Numbered from the stretch's first letter, positions 1-11,106 are shown. The stretch is 64,000 bases of DNA from Annulohypoxylon bovei var. microspora (GCA_022836615.1 MU405259.1:124001-188000); one strand, 5' to 3'. Numbers and translations are program-made. The notes: a model not told the origin generated them from the sequence alone.

Positions 1-1
1 G

Positions 2-397
2 GTGTGGCACACGGCGTTCCCGGAGTCGTACGTGCTGTCGGAGGTCGCGCCGGACGACATCGGGCAGGTGGCGGCCGCCGCCATCGACGCGCCGGCAACC
101 TTCGCCGGCGGCCCGACGCGCGAGCTGCAGATCACGGGCGAGCTGCTGACGGTCCGCGACCTCATCGCCCAGCTGGGCGAGGCCGCCGGCAAGACCCTGT
201 CCATCCACACCTACACCGAGGACGAGGCCCGGGCCGCCGTCGCCGAGAACCCCCTCGTCGCCGGCCAGCTCTCGCGCCTGAAGTTGAAAGGTCTCTCGAA
301 GCCGGCCGACGATTTCGGCCTCGGGTTTAGCACGTTCAGGGACCACCTTGCGGCGCACGCGGAGGAGGTTAAGGAGCTGTACAAGAACGTGTCGTAG
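2..397 (+). CDS. NmrA-like / NAD(P)-binding Rossmann family protein, 3' part only
   Basis: The reading frame is open from the left edge of the window and stops at 395-397, so only the last ~131 residues of the protein are seen. The visible part reads like the C-terminal half of an atypical short-chain dehydrogenase of the NmrA/HSCARG type: a segment APDDIGQVAAAAIDAP resembling the family's 'domain for removal of candidate sites', then ITGELLTVRDLIAQLGEAAGK and a terminal helix-rich region. Family members bind NAD(P) through an N-terminal GxxGxxG that would lie upstream of the window. They act either as redox-sensing regulators or as oxidoreductases, and this fragment cannot tell which. The codons are very GC-rich. 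Assignment to the NmrA-like superfamily is moderately secure; substrate or regulatory role is unknown. Confidence 0.6.
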   Translation: MWHTAFPESYVLSEVAPDDIGQVAAAAIDAPATFAGGPTRELQITGELLTVRDLIAQLGEAAGKTLSIHTYTEDEARAAVAENPLVAGQLSRLKLKGLSKPADDFGLGFSTFRDHLAAHAEEVKELYKNVS

Positions 398-985
398 ATT
401 GGTTAAGTTGCGCGACGCGATGGTTGCGCCGTAGACTTGAAGACGGCGTGGTCGAAAGGAGCGGAGCTTGTGTAAAATCTTGCGAACGTAAGATGGCTAA
501 AAGAACTAGGTATCCCCTGAATATATGGGCGACATATGTTCTTATACATATGTTAAATAGACACTAGAGGGTGTTAGTTTCACAGCGTTTCTCGAGTGCT
601 TACCTATGTACCTTCTATGATATTTCATATATTTAAGCTTCTAATATGAATGGCCTATTGGAAGGAAGTGTTAATATAACAACACTCCACTCTAGCCAAA
701 TTGTTCTCGCCAATAGTTATGTATTGAGCGACATGGATTCGAAGCATCGCCATAAATGGAAGCCATGCTTCTGGGAAGTTGGAAGTCGGATAGGTCAAAT
801 AACACAAGATTCTGCTCGTTACATGTCCGAGCCTTTTTTTATTCATCTCGCATTTCCGTGCCGCTTACCAAGACTGCAAGGGACCAAAACGCCTACGGTA
901 TGGTATTAGAACGCCTGCTAGTGGGTATGATACGTATCTCATCTCATCTCTTTCTTCATCTCTCTCTGCTTCCACGACCTTTCGA
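398..985. other. Intergenic, convergent 3' flanks
   Basis: This is the space between the stop codons of the NmrA-like gene and the PP2C gene, which face each other. It is AT-rich compared with the flanking coding DNA. The short frames in it have no recognisable protein character. It presumably contains both 3' UTRs and polyadenylation sites. Confidence 0.5.
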
Positions 986-2506
986 CTATTTCCCCTTGAC
1001 AGGAGCAAAGAAGACAACCTGGACGGTGATATCATCTCTGATATCCCTCGAGTTCGGGTATCGGAACGTCAGTGCTCCTCTCACCATCTCATCGTCGCTG
1101 CCCCCGAGGCCGTTCCGCACCAAGTGAACAGCCGCGTTATCATCCTGCACCGTCATATTCTGCTCCTCGTACCTGCACTGCCCCAGGCGCCCCAGTACTA
1201 TCTCCCCGAAATCCCCCGCCGGCGGCTCCACCGGCTTCCTCTTGCCCAGCCCCTGCTCTCGCCACTCGATCCACCTCCCCACCAACTCCACGGCCTGCGC
1301 GCTCGCCATCATGTCCCACAGGCCGTCCGTCGCTAGGATCACGAACGAGGGCCGGGCCTTGGGGATTTTCGTGGTCGTGACCAGCGGCTCGGCCGTCAGG
1401 TACGGGCCCTCCTTGTACGCGCCGTAGCGGGCGGCCGACGGCAGGCTCAGCCCGTTGAAGCGGTTCCGTAGGTCCTCCTTGAGCCGCGCCGGCCACTTCC
1501 ACATGCCGTCGCCGAACGTGCGCGAGGGCTGCATGCCCCACACGCGGCCGTGCTTAACGACCTCGGGCTCGTCGGGGAACTGGGCCGCGAGACGCGCCGC
1601 CTCCTTCGGGCTCGCGCCCGTGCAGTCGGTCGACAGGTCCGTGGCGGTCCACCCGGAGTCGGTTTTCTGGCCCAGCACCGCGCGGCAGTCTCCCGTGGAG
1701 GCTACGGTCAGGGTCCGGCTCTGCGGGTCGAGGAGGGTGAGAAGCGCGCACGAGCCCGCGTACGCGGCTTCGAGGCGGCGCGCCTTCTCGGGGTAGGGTA
1801 GGTCGCTCTCGACGGTGGCGAGGGCGGACTTGACGAGGGTGTCGTCGAGGGTCGTGAATGCCGACTTGAGGGCTTGCTGGACGGCCTCCTTGCCTAGTTG
1901 GCCCCCGTCCCCGCTATTAGACTTGGCGTCGGCGAGGGCGCGGCGCACGTAGGGGATCATGTGTTTCGTCAGGAGGTTCGACATCTGCCAGCCGCAGTGG
2001 CCGTCGAAGACGCCCCAGGTTAGCCAATCTTCGGCTCCCTTGCCGAGGGGGCTGGCGAAGCTGCCGTGGATGAAGGCGTCCTCGCACGGGCTATTGGAAG
2101 CTACCTGCGTGCCGTCGTATCTCGTCACGAGCTTGCCGCCGCCGAGAAGTGAGAAGGCGTGCTTGTTTAGCTGCCGTGTGACCCCTTCCGATGTGGGGGT
2201 CGGGCTGTAGATAATCTTGTCGGATAAGCCTAGCTTGTTCAGGTCTGGGATACTAAGGTCCTTGCCACCTGATGTAGTTCGTGACATGGCGGCGTTTGAA
2301 CTCCGTCGGCTACGAGATGTGTACCAATACACCAGTAAAGCTGATGTGAGTCCTGCGGTGAAGGACACAGCGGTAGTAACTATTGAAGAGGACTTGTTCT
2401 GTGTCTCGGTACTTATAGAGCGCGTTATCGATCTTGGTGCGGCATGAGACAAGCGCATCGCCGTAGCGATCCGGGGTCTATGGCGGAAGAGCTGGCGTGC
2501 AGACAT
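986..2506 (-). CDS. PTC5: Mitochondrial PP2C-type protein phosphatase, pyruvate dehydrogenase phosphatase-like
   Basis: Single-exon gene for 506 residues. The N-terminus is Arg/Ser-rich without acidic residues, as in a mitochondrial presequence, and is followed by a hydrophobic segment at about residues 45-62 (VSFTAGLTSALLVYWY) that may anchor it in the inner membrane. The PP2C domain fills about residues 115-500: the metal-site motif appears as WGVFDGHCGW, then STGDCRAVLG, GMQPSRTFGD, ILATDGLWDMM, QDDNAAVHLV and RDDITVQVVFF. This arrangement, with the long spacing and the RDDITV end, is that of the PDP/Ptc5 branch, which dephosphorylates and activates the E1-alpha subunit of mitochondrial pyruvate dehydrogenase in yeast. 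The usual DGHGG/DGHAG is DGHCG here. A general mitochondrial PP2C is the alternative. The gene diverges from the enoyl-CoA isomerase gene. Confidence 0.8.
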   Translation of the reverse strand: MSARQLFRHRPRIATAMRLSHAAPRSITRSISTETQNKSSSIVTTAVSFTAGLTSALLVYWYTSRSRRSSNAAMSRTTSGGKDLSIPDLNKLGLSDKIIYSPTPTSEGVTRQLNKHAFSLLGGGKLVTRYDGTQVASNSPCEDAFIHGSFASPLGKGAEDWLTWGVFDGHCGWQMSNLLTKHMIPYVRRALADAKSNSGDGGQLGKEAVQQALKSAFTTLDDTLVKSALATVESDLPYPEKARRLEAAYAGSCALLTLLDPQSRTLTVASTGDCRAVLGQKTDSGWTATDLSTDCTGASPKEAARLAAQFPDEPEVVKHGRVWGMQPSRTFGDGMWKWPARLKEDLRNRFNGLSLPSAARYGAYKEGPYLTAEPLVTTTKIPKARPSFVILATDGLWDMMASAQAVELVGRWIEWREQGLGKRKPVEPPAGDFGEIVLGRLGQCRYEEQNMTVQDDNAAVHLVRNGLGGSDDEMVRGALTFRYPNSRDIRDDITVQVVFFAPVKGK

Positions 2507-3205
2507 TTTGAGGGACTATACATGTACGTATAGGCTGGAATTGTTAGGTAATGAGCAAGGCAGCAGTGAGTCTAGACAAGTGTAGAAACGAAAGGTTTTC
2601 GCTCGTACTGCTTTGTATAGGATTGATGTGAGTTCTGAGGTTGATTCGCGGAAAAGAAATGTGACTGTAGGTATCGGTGAAGGCTGCTAGGCATCTGCAT
2701 CTATCTATATGCAATGTACATCCCTAATCCCTAATCCTTGGTTTGGTATGCGTACTAGGTAGCCTATGATATGAATAATTCTTCGAGGTGAAAGATTAGG
2801 CATGTGATAGCGAGTTACATGTTTTACTTACTAGGTGTATTATGTCAGCTTACTGGATACGTATAACTAATATGAGTTGTGACTTTTCGAAAAATGTGAA
2901 TGTTTAGTCGAAGTTCTCAAATCGAAGCGCCTAACAATTTATTACCTGAGGTTAGAATGCAGATGTGGATACTATGTTGAGGTTACTAGCTTGTCTTGGC
3001 AAAGAACTGTCGGCACTCAATACATATGGCAAATCCCGGCTTTCTGGTAACACAATGATGGACTAGTGAAACCTAGAATCGATTAGATTTATAATGAGAT
3101 GGATTCGAAACTAAAAGAGCGTACCTGCCCGAAGAATCGACTGAGATTGTACAAAATCCGGAGTAAATCGTGGGGAAGGAAAGCTATAGTGGGGCCTTAG
3201 GCAAG

Positions 3206-3265
3206 CCGAGGTACATGTACCTACCTAATAAGTTAGACGGGCTAGAGTGGGGCGCGTACCCGAGG
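3206..3265. promoter_or_regulatory. Two CCGAGG boxes, candidate fatty-acid (FarA/FarB-type) response elements
   Basis: CCGAGG occurs at 3206-3211 and again at 3260-3265, 270 and 216 bases upstream of the isomerase start. In Aspergillus, CCGAGG/CCTCGG is the core bound by the Zn2Cys6 regulators FarA and FarB, and it is enriched upstream of beta-oxidation and peroxisomal genes. Seeing two copies in front of a peroxisomal beta-oxidation gene fits that role. A six-base motif is short and could also occur by chance. Confidence 0.45.
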
Positions 3266-3343
3266 GAACGTTGGAAGTTTATTTAAAAACGTCCAACCGG
3301 TGCTGGCAACAAAGCAACGCCGTTCCAACACCTTCCGGCCCCG

Positions 3344-3350
3344 TATATAA
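3344..3350 (+). promoter_or_regulatory. TATA box candidate of the enoyl-CoA isomerase gene
   Basis: TATATAA lies 126 bases upstream of the ATG, just after a GC-rich patch and before an AT-rich leader. Position and sequence suit a TATA element for the + strand gene. No transcription start is visible from sequence alone. Confidence 0.4.
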
Positions 3351-3475
3351 GAGTCTAAATGTCTCATTAGGTAGGTATATTATCTTATAGATTTCGTATT
3401 GTATCATACCTATATATTATAACGATCAAATACTTCCAATTTAATGTAAAAACCCACACCGAAAACGAAATAGCC

Positions 3476-4352
3476 ATGGCGGATATAATCAAAGTCGACT
3501 ACGCCGGCCGCATCGCCACCATCACCATCGACAACGACAAGAAGCTCAATGCTCTAGACTTTAACGGCTACTACGGTATAGCCAAGGCTCTCCTCGATAT
3601 CGCGAAGCGCGATGACATATACATCACCGTCCTGACGGGGAAGGGCCGGTATTTCTCTGCGTAAGGCTACCTTACTCCATATTTAAACCTGGCACACGTA
3701 TGTCTCACACATGCAGCACAGCGGCGCGGACGTCTCGCTTGGGGACAAGCAATCCGGGGCGGTGGACCCAGACGCGTACAGGAGGTGGCTGCGGGACTTC
3801 GTGTCCAACAACCTGAACCTGACGCGGGCCTTCTACACGCACCCCAAGATCCTGGTCGCCGCGCTCAACGGCCCGGCCGTCGGGCTCTCGGCCGCCATCA
3901 CCGCCTTCGCCGACTTCGTCTATTGCGCGCCGCACACCTTCCTGCTGATGCCCTTCTCGTCGCTGGGCCTGGTGGCCGAGGGAGGCGCCTCCCACGCGAT
4001 GGTGCAGCGGCTGGGCATCAGCAAGGCCAACGAGGCGCTCATCCAGAGCAAACGCATCACGTGCGAGGACCTCGTGAAGACGGGGTTCGCCAACAAGGTG
4101 TTCGAGTGCGAGAAGGGCGACAGCGACGGGTTTATGAAGCAAGTTCTGAAGGAGATCGATGATAGCATGGGGGACCATCTGAACAGCGACAGCTTGCTTG
4201 GCATCAAGGCGCTGATTCAGAAGCCGAACAGGGAAATCTTGGAGAAGCAGAATGTGGCGGAGGTATTCGCGGGCCTGGATAGATTTGTCAAGGGCGTTCC
4301 GTTAGAGGAGTTTGAGAAGATCGCGTCGGGCAAGAAGAGGCATAAGTTATAA
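3476..4352 (+). CDS. ECI1: Peroxisomal delta3,delta2-enoyl-CoA isomerase (crotonase superfamily), 2 exons
   Basis: Exons are 3476-3660 and 3722-4352, giving 271 residues. The 61-bp intron (GTAAGG...CACAG) was placed by protein continuity: it joins RYFSA to GADVS and rebuilds the crotonase oxyanion motif FSAGADVS. The fold then continues with ILVAALNGPAVGLSAAI and FSSLGLVAEGGAS. The Glu in LVAEGG sits where delta3,delta2-enoyl-CoA isomerases carry their catalytic acid, which favours isomerase over hydratase. Such enzymes move the double bond of 3-enoyl-CoA so that unsaturated fatty acids can enter beta-oxidation. The protein ends in HKL after basic residues, a type-1 peroxisomal targeting signal like the HRL end of yeast Eci1. 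The stop lies only 82 bases from the stop of convergent COG1. A dienoyl-CoA isomerase is a less likely alternative. Confidence 0.85.
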
Positions 4353-4434
4353 ATCGTTTGGCACTTGTTTGGGTGGTATATATTTCTCATTTTTGTGTAT
4401 CGGTTATCATAATTTGCGATTTAAGTCATGGGTA

Positions 4435-6807
4435 TCATGCGAGCAGCTCGAATAGCAAGCTTGTCCTCTTCCAATACTCCTGCGATGTCTTCGCTAGCTT
4501 GTCCTTAACTCCGCTTTCTAGTTTCGTCTTTTCGAAAACTTCCTCTACGAAGGCATTGAACGACTCCTCTGAGCTAACGCCAGTACCAAGACATTGCATG
4601 ATGAGATGGATGTCGTAAAGCCACTGGATGTATACATCATTGTTCTCGGATTTTTCTTGCACAGCCTTCTCGTCCTTTGATGGATCCTCCAGAGCTTCTG
4701 ATGGGGCGCCATCGTCATGCTCTGACTTTTCTTCACTTACTCCCTCCGTCTTTTGTTCATCTGCGGCTTCAGAGTTCAATTCCTTACGCCAGACTTCGAC
4801 AAGTTGTTTGCTAAATGTTCGCTTAAGGACGCCCACAGCGGCAGGCGTCCATAGGTCCAAACCTGCATCTCCCATAGACATGATAAGGTTACGTAAAAGT
4901 TGGAATGCGCCAGGGGACGGTTGTGCCGGTAAGGCCGGTTCTCCTTCCCATAGGGCTCGACCGGCTACACGTCTTCTTGCCAACGTTGTCGAGACGAATT
5001 TCTCGAGAGGGGAAACCGACACGTGAGCCGACAGTTTCTCATGTAGGGACGGCACGCTTTCTAAGCCAAAAGATTTGATATTGTCGAGCTTAGGTAATCG
5101 GCCGCGGATATCCCTCAGAACCCGCAAGAGGTACATGGAGATAGGTCCGTTGTCTGGGCTGTCCGATTTAGACCCCCAGGCGGTTGCTAAGTGTTGGTTT
5201 AGGTCTTTGAAAGCCTCCACGATACTTTCGTCTAATTTTTTCTGGAGTAATTCGGGGTCGTCTTTGCTTAGTAGTGTTTGCCGTTCTGCAATAACATCCT
5301 CATCCTCTATCTCCTCCATATCGTCGTCCCAGCGCTGGTGTTTGAGCTGGCTGATCAGGTCACCTACACTATCGACGACGCGATGCCATGATTCGTAACT
5401 AGTGACCACCTTAGCCACGGCATCGTTTCTCCCGTACAGACGAGAAATGACTTCGTGCGTGACACGGGCTGCGTTGCCCGACATATCTATATCCAACATC
5501 TCTTCATCCCACAATCCGCGGTGCTTGTCGGTCGTGCCAGGGCGCCATGCCTCAAGTGTTGCGGTTACCTCGGATCCGACTAGCTTAAGCTTAGCAACCT
5601 TTGCTTCCAAAATGTACAAGAGACGACCATCGATCGCTTCCCGTATACCATTAAGCATAACAGACGGGTCGAATCCTCTAGCTTTCCCACCATCCTTAAT
5701 CCAATGTTGAAGAACGCTCGTCCTCAAGTTCACAATGGTCTTGAACTCGGAAACGTGCTCTAGGGTCCTCTTAAGACCCTGTATAAGGATTTCACCACCT
5801 TTCGTCGCCCAGCTTGTGAGCATTTCTTTCGCCTGTTTCCCATCTAAGTCGTCGTGCCGGATGAAGGGGGTAAAATACTGTATCTCTTCCCCGCACCACT
5901 TTTCAAATACGTCTAGCCGAAGGCCCTCCAGTCCCTGAAGCGATTCATCTGCCAGCAAGTGCTGCTTTTTTAGGCGAAGCAATGCATCGGAGAGCTTATT
6001 AGGTACCAGGGCCTGCACGTCTAAAAGCGTCCTCGTATATAAGTCGAGGCCCTTTATAACGCTTCCAGTGTCCCTTTCCTTTCCATGCTCCTCGGGGTCG
6101 AATTCGTACGCCATAGCCTCAGCCCTGACACTCAAAAAATGACGCAGAACATCCCTCGCCCCAGAGCTCGATGCTAGACTATACGCGGTTAAGGCCTTTA
6201 GAATATCGCCTCGGTCCGCCCCGTCGCCAATCTTCTCCAGCACCTTCTCAACCGCCCTAAGCAGCCTCCTCCTCAAGCTCCCCAGGCTCTTCCTCGCGTC
6301 CTCGACCGCCCTCCCCACGCCCTCGTCCTCGCCATCCGCCGCGCCAAAACTCGACACCAGCAGCCTCTTCAGCAGCAGCACCTTCGCGGCCAGCACCAGC
6401 CCCTCGCCCCTGTCGCCCGGCGCCCGGCCCCTGAGCGCGCGGTCGACGAGCAGGCCGCAGGCGCGCAGCAGCCTGAGCCGGGCGGCGCGGCCGACGCGGG
6501 GATCGGCGTCGGAGCCGGGGAAGCTAGCGAGGTTGGCGACCTTGGCGCCGACGGCGGCGCGGCCGCAGCGGGCGCCCATGGAGGCCAGGACGTCCTGGGC
6601 GCGGCCCATGTCGCCGCGCATGCGCACGATGGCGTCGGCGGTGCCCAGCAGCTCGCGGTAGCTGTTGCCGACCTGCGTGCGCAGGCGCGCCGCCTTCTCG
6701 TCCATCTGCGCGTGCAGGCTCTTGTGCACCGCGCGCACCTGCGGCAGCGTGTACGTCCCGAAGACCTGCGCCGACGACGTCAGCGTCGACGTGTCGGGGG
6801 TCGCCAT
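4435..6807 (-). CDS. COG1: Conserved oligomeric Golgi complex subunit 1
   Basis: Single-exon gene for 790 residues, close to the usual length of fungal COG1. The N-terminal region (about residues 15-85, beginning FGTYTLPQVRAVHKSLHAQM) matches the Vps51/COG1-type helical domain found at the N-termini of CATCHR tethering subunits. The rest is long alpha-helical sequence without enzymatic motifs, with an acidic Lys/Glu/Asp-rich low-complexity stretch near residues 680-725. COG1 belongs to lobe A of the COG complex, which tethers retrograde vesicles at the Golgi and so maintains glycosyltransferase localisation. The first ~200 codons are markedly GC-richer than the rest. The start at 6807 opens directly into the conserved N-terminal motif, so the start is likely correct. 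Confidence 0.85.
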   Translation of the reverse strand: MATPDTSTLTSSAQVFGTYTLPQVRAVHKSLHAQMDEKAARLRTQVGNSYRELLGTADAIVRMRGDMGRAQDVLASMGARCGRAAVGAKVANLASFPGSDADPRVGRAARLRLLRACGLLVDRALRGRAPGDRGEGLVLAAKVLLLKRLLVSSFGAADGEDEGVGRAVEDARKSLGSLRRRLLRAVEKVLEKIGDGADRGDILKALTAYSLASSSGARDVLRHFLSVRAEAMAYEFDPEEHGKERDTGSVIKGLDLYTRTLLDVQALVPNKLSDALLRLKKQHLLADESLQGLEGLRLDVFEKWCGEEIQYFTPFIRHDDLDGKQAKEMLTSWATKGGEILIQGLKRTLEHVSEFKTIVNLRTSVLQHWIKDGGKARGFDPSVMLNGIREAIDGRLLYILEAKVAKLKLVGSEVTATLEAWRPGTTDKHRGLWDEEMLDIDMSGNAARVTHEVISRLYGRNDAVAKVVTSYESWHRVVDSVGDLISQLKHQRWDDDMEEIEDEDVIAERQTLLSKDDPELLQKKLDESIVEAFKDLNQHLATAWGSKSDSPDNGPISMYLLRVLRDIRGRLPKLDNIKSFGLESVPSLHEKLSAHVSVSPLEKFVSTTLARRRVAGRALWEGEPALPAQPSPGAFQLLRNLIMSMGDAGLDLWTPAAVGVLKRTFSKQLVEVWRKELNSEAADEQKTEGVSEEKSEHDDGAPSEALEDPSKDEKAVQEKSENNDVYIQWLYDIHLIMQCLGTGVSSEESFNAFVEEVFEKTKLESGVKDKLAKTSQEYWKRTSLLFELLA

Positions 6808-9800
6808 GTTTGCCTGTTGTTATTGCTGGTTTTTTGGCCTCGCCGGAGGAGGAAGGAGGGGGGGTTTTTCGGGTTTATTGGCGGGTGCGTTTCATGACAG
6901 CTGCGTAGGGGTGAGGGTCGAGGATTGCGTTGTTCGATATCTGGTAGGTATAGAAACTTTGGGTTTGTGAGTTGAAGCTCAAATTTCGCTTTTGATAGCT
7001 GAAGCTTTGTTGGAGGAAAGTTCGGCGATTAGATAAGAGCTGGCAGCTGGCAGCAGCTGATGTCAGCTGCTCCCGATGCCACATATATTCATAGGGCTTC
7101 ACATTTTGAGAAACTTATAATTATCTTTCAAGTTGAAATAAAAGGAGAGGTTAGGTATGCTTTCATTATTGACACTGTTGTATAATTGCTCTAGATTAAT
7201 AATTGTTGACTTATGAATAACTAATGATAACAATTATCTACTTCATGTTACGAATACCTGTCTTCAAAAGTGAACCAAATTAAAGACTCAAGGCTCTTGT
7301 CTTAGGTATTTTCCTACAATGGACAAGTCTATAAACCCTACATGAATTGTTCTCTAGTTTCGTGGGTTTCCGAGAACCTTCTCTTATTGTGGCTAGTCTT
7401 AGAGAGACGTTACACACTCGAGTCTCCTCTTACTCAACTACAGCTGCGGGAGTGACAAAGGTGATACCGCGTTGCACCACATATATTACTGAGGCGAAGT
7501 TCATCTTAATGGATTGTATAAGGTCCTAGATGGCAAGATTGAAATAAATTTGTTCTAGGAGTCCCCCCGAACAGAAAACACTCTACTCAATTCGGCCAAT
7601 GCGAAGTGTGTGTGAAAGCGGCGTTCGAGACAGCTTGATTTTTGACATACGCCTCTAGCTATATATCCAGGCACATGGAAATGCCGAGCCTGAAATCAAG
7701 TCTTCTAGTATGCCGTGCTACCAACCTTCGAGGAATTATGATGTTAATATGTAGTGTGAATATGCAGGGCTTATATTACCTTTGGTGACACGAATTTGTT
7801 CCAGTCCGTTCTTTCTGAAGGCTTGACTCGCGATTTACAAGGCTGGATTTCATCGACAAACTACCTACGTACTAGCAGTTGCTTCTTAAAGCTGACCGAC
7901 GAACGGTTTGTCTAGCGTCCCGCAGAGAAGCGCCCGTGCTAACTTATACTAGCAACGTCATCTCGTACTTTTGACCGCCTGTGACTTGGTAACGGGGCCT
8001 TGTTGGTACTTAGGTGGCTGGATCCGTCGAAAAGGCTCGTGATGCCTCAGGGCGTCGTGAACAATGGTATCTTAGTAATGTAAACCTCAGAAAGTAGGTT
8101 TGTAGAGGTGATCAAATCTCGATGAATCCTGGGGTCCCCAGATCATTCGGCTATTTGGAGTAAAGCTCGTGCCCATCAGCTCATTCGCGATATTCCCCCA
8201 CTCACGATGAGCTTCACACACGACCTCAGGCTCAGGAGTTAGTAGAAGTATTGATGACTGAGGATATATATTGCGCTATGATGTATGTGCATCTGTGAAG
8301 GAGGTTCGCTAAATGTGCGGGGGAGCGAATCAGGAGGCAGTGATAAGAAGATGGATGAATGGGAATGAATACATAAATACCTACTATGCAGAATGAGGTT
8401 CGAAGTGCATGAGACTATTCTTGGCCCATTAGTCTTAGTGTGACAAGCTAATTATCGGTACAACGAACCTAACGTCTTATCATTATGTTTGTCAACTGAT
8501 GATGTTATGGGCGAAGTTTAGAGATCGATGCCAATCTTGTCTTCACGGGAAGGAGTACATACAGAGTACTAGGAGTTAAGGCAAGGTGCGGCTATGCGAG
8601 GTACATCCAGAGTTACAAAATCTGCAAAATCTGGACTCATTTCGAAATCAGGAAAAAGAAAACTTCATGCAATTTCCAGCTTACTGCGCTTATAGGACGG
8701 GCAGGCCGGAATGTCCATGTTCGGTCAAATTGGACAGATGAGTTGGCAAGATGTAACTCGCGCCGTATGGCACCAATTAGCGAGATGCGAAGCGGGAGAA
8801 GTAGGCTGATATTAATGTCGTCGTAGTTGGGCATTGCCGGAGCGTCGATTTGCGATGGAGATATAAAAGTACCGTTATCTGCCAGCCTGCCAAAGCAATG
8901 GTATGAGTCATTGCTTTGGAGCCCGAGATACTTCGAAATCGATACTCCATGAAATATCAAGGATTCCCCACAGTCTTATTTGATAGATTAACTTTGTAAA
9001 TGATGGAAGCATGGATTGTGTGCGCACTACTACGTTTAGGTAGTAAAGGTTAGATGGACTTACTAACCTCCAGCTTATCACTAACGTAGCTTTGGCCATT
9101 CTGCCATTTGGCAGTTTTAGTTCCTACAGGCTGATTTCCACACCTTCCATCTATCAGAGATGTCGAATTGGGGAATTGAGGAATTAGACACGCGGATCGT
9201 GTTCGGGCATTGGGGTTGACTCTGAATGTAACCTGGCATTCTCTCAACTTATGAAAATAACCTCATTAATAACGAGTGGTCTGTGAGTGAGTCTGATGGT
9301 CGATATTCAGGGTCCAACCCCCAACAAACCCCCAACTGCCTCCTGCAAGGGCGGAGAGGGTGGCAAGATTTGCTGTAGGTACTAGGTACCTACTGTACCT
9401 TGGAAGAGTGAGAGCTGATTTCCTAATTTGTGGGGTTTCGGTTGAGAGCCACGCCTGGCAGGCCTGGGCATCCCACAGGGAGAATTTAGGGGTATTATCG
9501 GATCAGCCGATCAGTCGGAAACCCGCAACCCGCACTCACGCTCTTCAGCTACGTAAGTCAGGTAAGTCTAGTGACAACACATACCGACAAGCCCTAGCTA
9601 GATATTCGCGGGATACTTGCATATTCCAGATCACGCCTCATCTGTCAGGCTTGTGCACCTATGGACTTTTACGTACAACAGTCCTAGGTAGGTAGTAGGT
9701 AGGTAGGTAGGTAGTTAAGGATGTTGACAGATGTGGTCTTTTTAGAGGATCAATATATATAATGTATGAATGTGTATATGTATAAGGGAGGTTAGCTGGC

Positions 9801-11106
9801 TGGTTAGCTGTTAGAGACTGGATGTTGAAAAGGTTAAAATCTGTGACCCAAACGGCATTCCGTCCATGTAGATGAACCTTGGTAGGTACCTTATCAGTTG
9901 CCCCAGCCCGCGTGTTACAATACCTAACCTGCCGGACTCCACCGTTCGGTACCTAATGGAAGGTACGTTCCTAGTAAGAGCTGTACCTAAAATCTGTACA
10001 AAATAAAGTGGAAGTCGCGTGCGTTACATGGATATAGCTATGTACCTCGGTACCTGAGCAGGGACCTAGATCGAAGTTACTTGACTCGAGGGCTAAGGGG
10101 GTGACTATGTACCTCCATCTTCTAGTTCTCTTTTTATCTTCCCCGAATCAGGCAGGCCACCTACATTTCATAAGTCAAGATGAGGGTCAATCGGAATCCT
10201 GTTGTACAAATCATAACCTGTTATCTATCACTATTTGGTTCGCTTCGTGGTTGTTAGATGGCTTTTAGTCTTGGCTGTCATCAATATCCGTCGTTCCCGT
10301 TTTCCAACCTACGTATTACCTATTGGGCATCCTGGGCATCTAGAGATGAATGTATAACATAACATGCCCATCCTGCCTCGATCCTCTTTTTTATTCTTTT
10401 CTTATTATGTCCTCTTTGTTAACTAACACCTAATACACCTAATACCAACACACTATTTCACGACAAAGGTATCGAATCAGAAGACCCTCGCGAATACAAA
10501 ACACTGGTAGCTGGAATCAAGACTTATTGCGCGTCATAGCGTCCCCTGCGCCCGCCATCGTCATCGTTCGTCTCAGCTCGACCCCGTCCGAAAGTTCGTA
10601 TCGCGTGTTTCCAAACGTCCGTATTGTGATGCCTCACCATTCTTGTCAAATCCAGCTACTTGAAGAGCTGTTGCGCCCCAGATAAGACGGGTTGTAGTAG
10701 TCAAACTTGTGAGCTTCAAGGATCTGCAAAAAGACGACATCATAATTATTTTATATCGAGTTTCCACGTCTCCGGGACCCTGTCGTGCATCTAGGCTGCA
10801 TTCCACGTTCGACGAGACGCCTCGCTGTTACGTACGAGAATCGTGGACCCCTGGTGAAAGGCTACACACAACCACCAATCCATTACTTCACTTGGCGGAC
10901 GATTCCAATCGCGGCATCTGCCTTCCGATTCGGTGGCTAACCCGGGAAAAAGAGAAACTAAGGGACTTACAGCGCATTTAGAGCCACGTTCCTTGCGGCA
11001 TACCGCCCCGCTAGACTTGGTTAATTGCAGCAATAGGGTGACGGGTGATTGCTGTTACTAACGATTTCCGTTAAAAAGTCGGGTCCAGTCTCGAAATCGA
11101 GTAACC
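6808..11106. other. 4.3-kb gene-poor intergenic region with TAGG/CCTA repeats
   Basis: Only short ORFs (up to about 111 codons) occur, and none has protein-like composition or a recognisable motif. The stretch contains COG1's upstream region, pyrimidine-rich sequence at about 10385-10440, and scattered TAGGTA/TACCTA motifs (for example 9377-9400, 9684-9714, 9879-9960 and 10040-10052). I see no tRNA, rRNA or transposase. The last ~600 bases are probably promoter and leader of the gene starting at 11107. Confidence 0.5.
9684..9714. repeat. (TAGG)n microsatellite
   Basis: A short run of TAGG units with one interruption (CTAGGTAGGTAG then TAGGTAGGTAGGTAGGTAG). It is the longest of many TAGGTA/TACCTA clusters in the intergenic DNA of this window. 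Confidence 0.8.

Larger units (their letters stand above)
2507..3475. other. Divergent intergenic/promoter region between PP2C and isomerase genes
   Basis: Nearly 1 kb separates the two divergent start codons. It contains no credible ORF. It holds two CCGAGG boxes and a TATATAA element close to the isomerase gene (listed separately), and a short double CCCTAAT at about 2723-2737. Confidence 0.5.

Noticed and set aside
2720..2740. Telomere-like CCCTAAT repeat
   Set aside because: Only two imperfect 7-base units; too short to indicate a telomere or an interstitial telomeric block.
7347..7529. Short frames in the 6.8-11.1 kb region as genes
   Set aside because: All are below about 110 codons, lack motifs and have random composition; no introns link them into a longer sensible protein.
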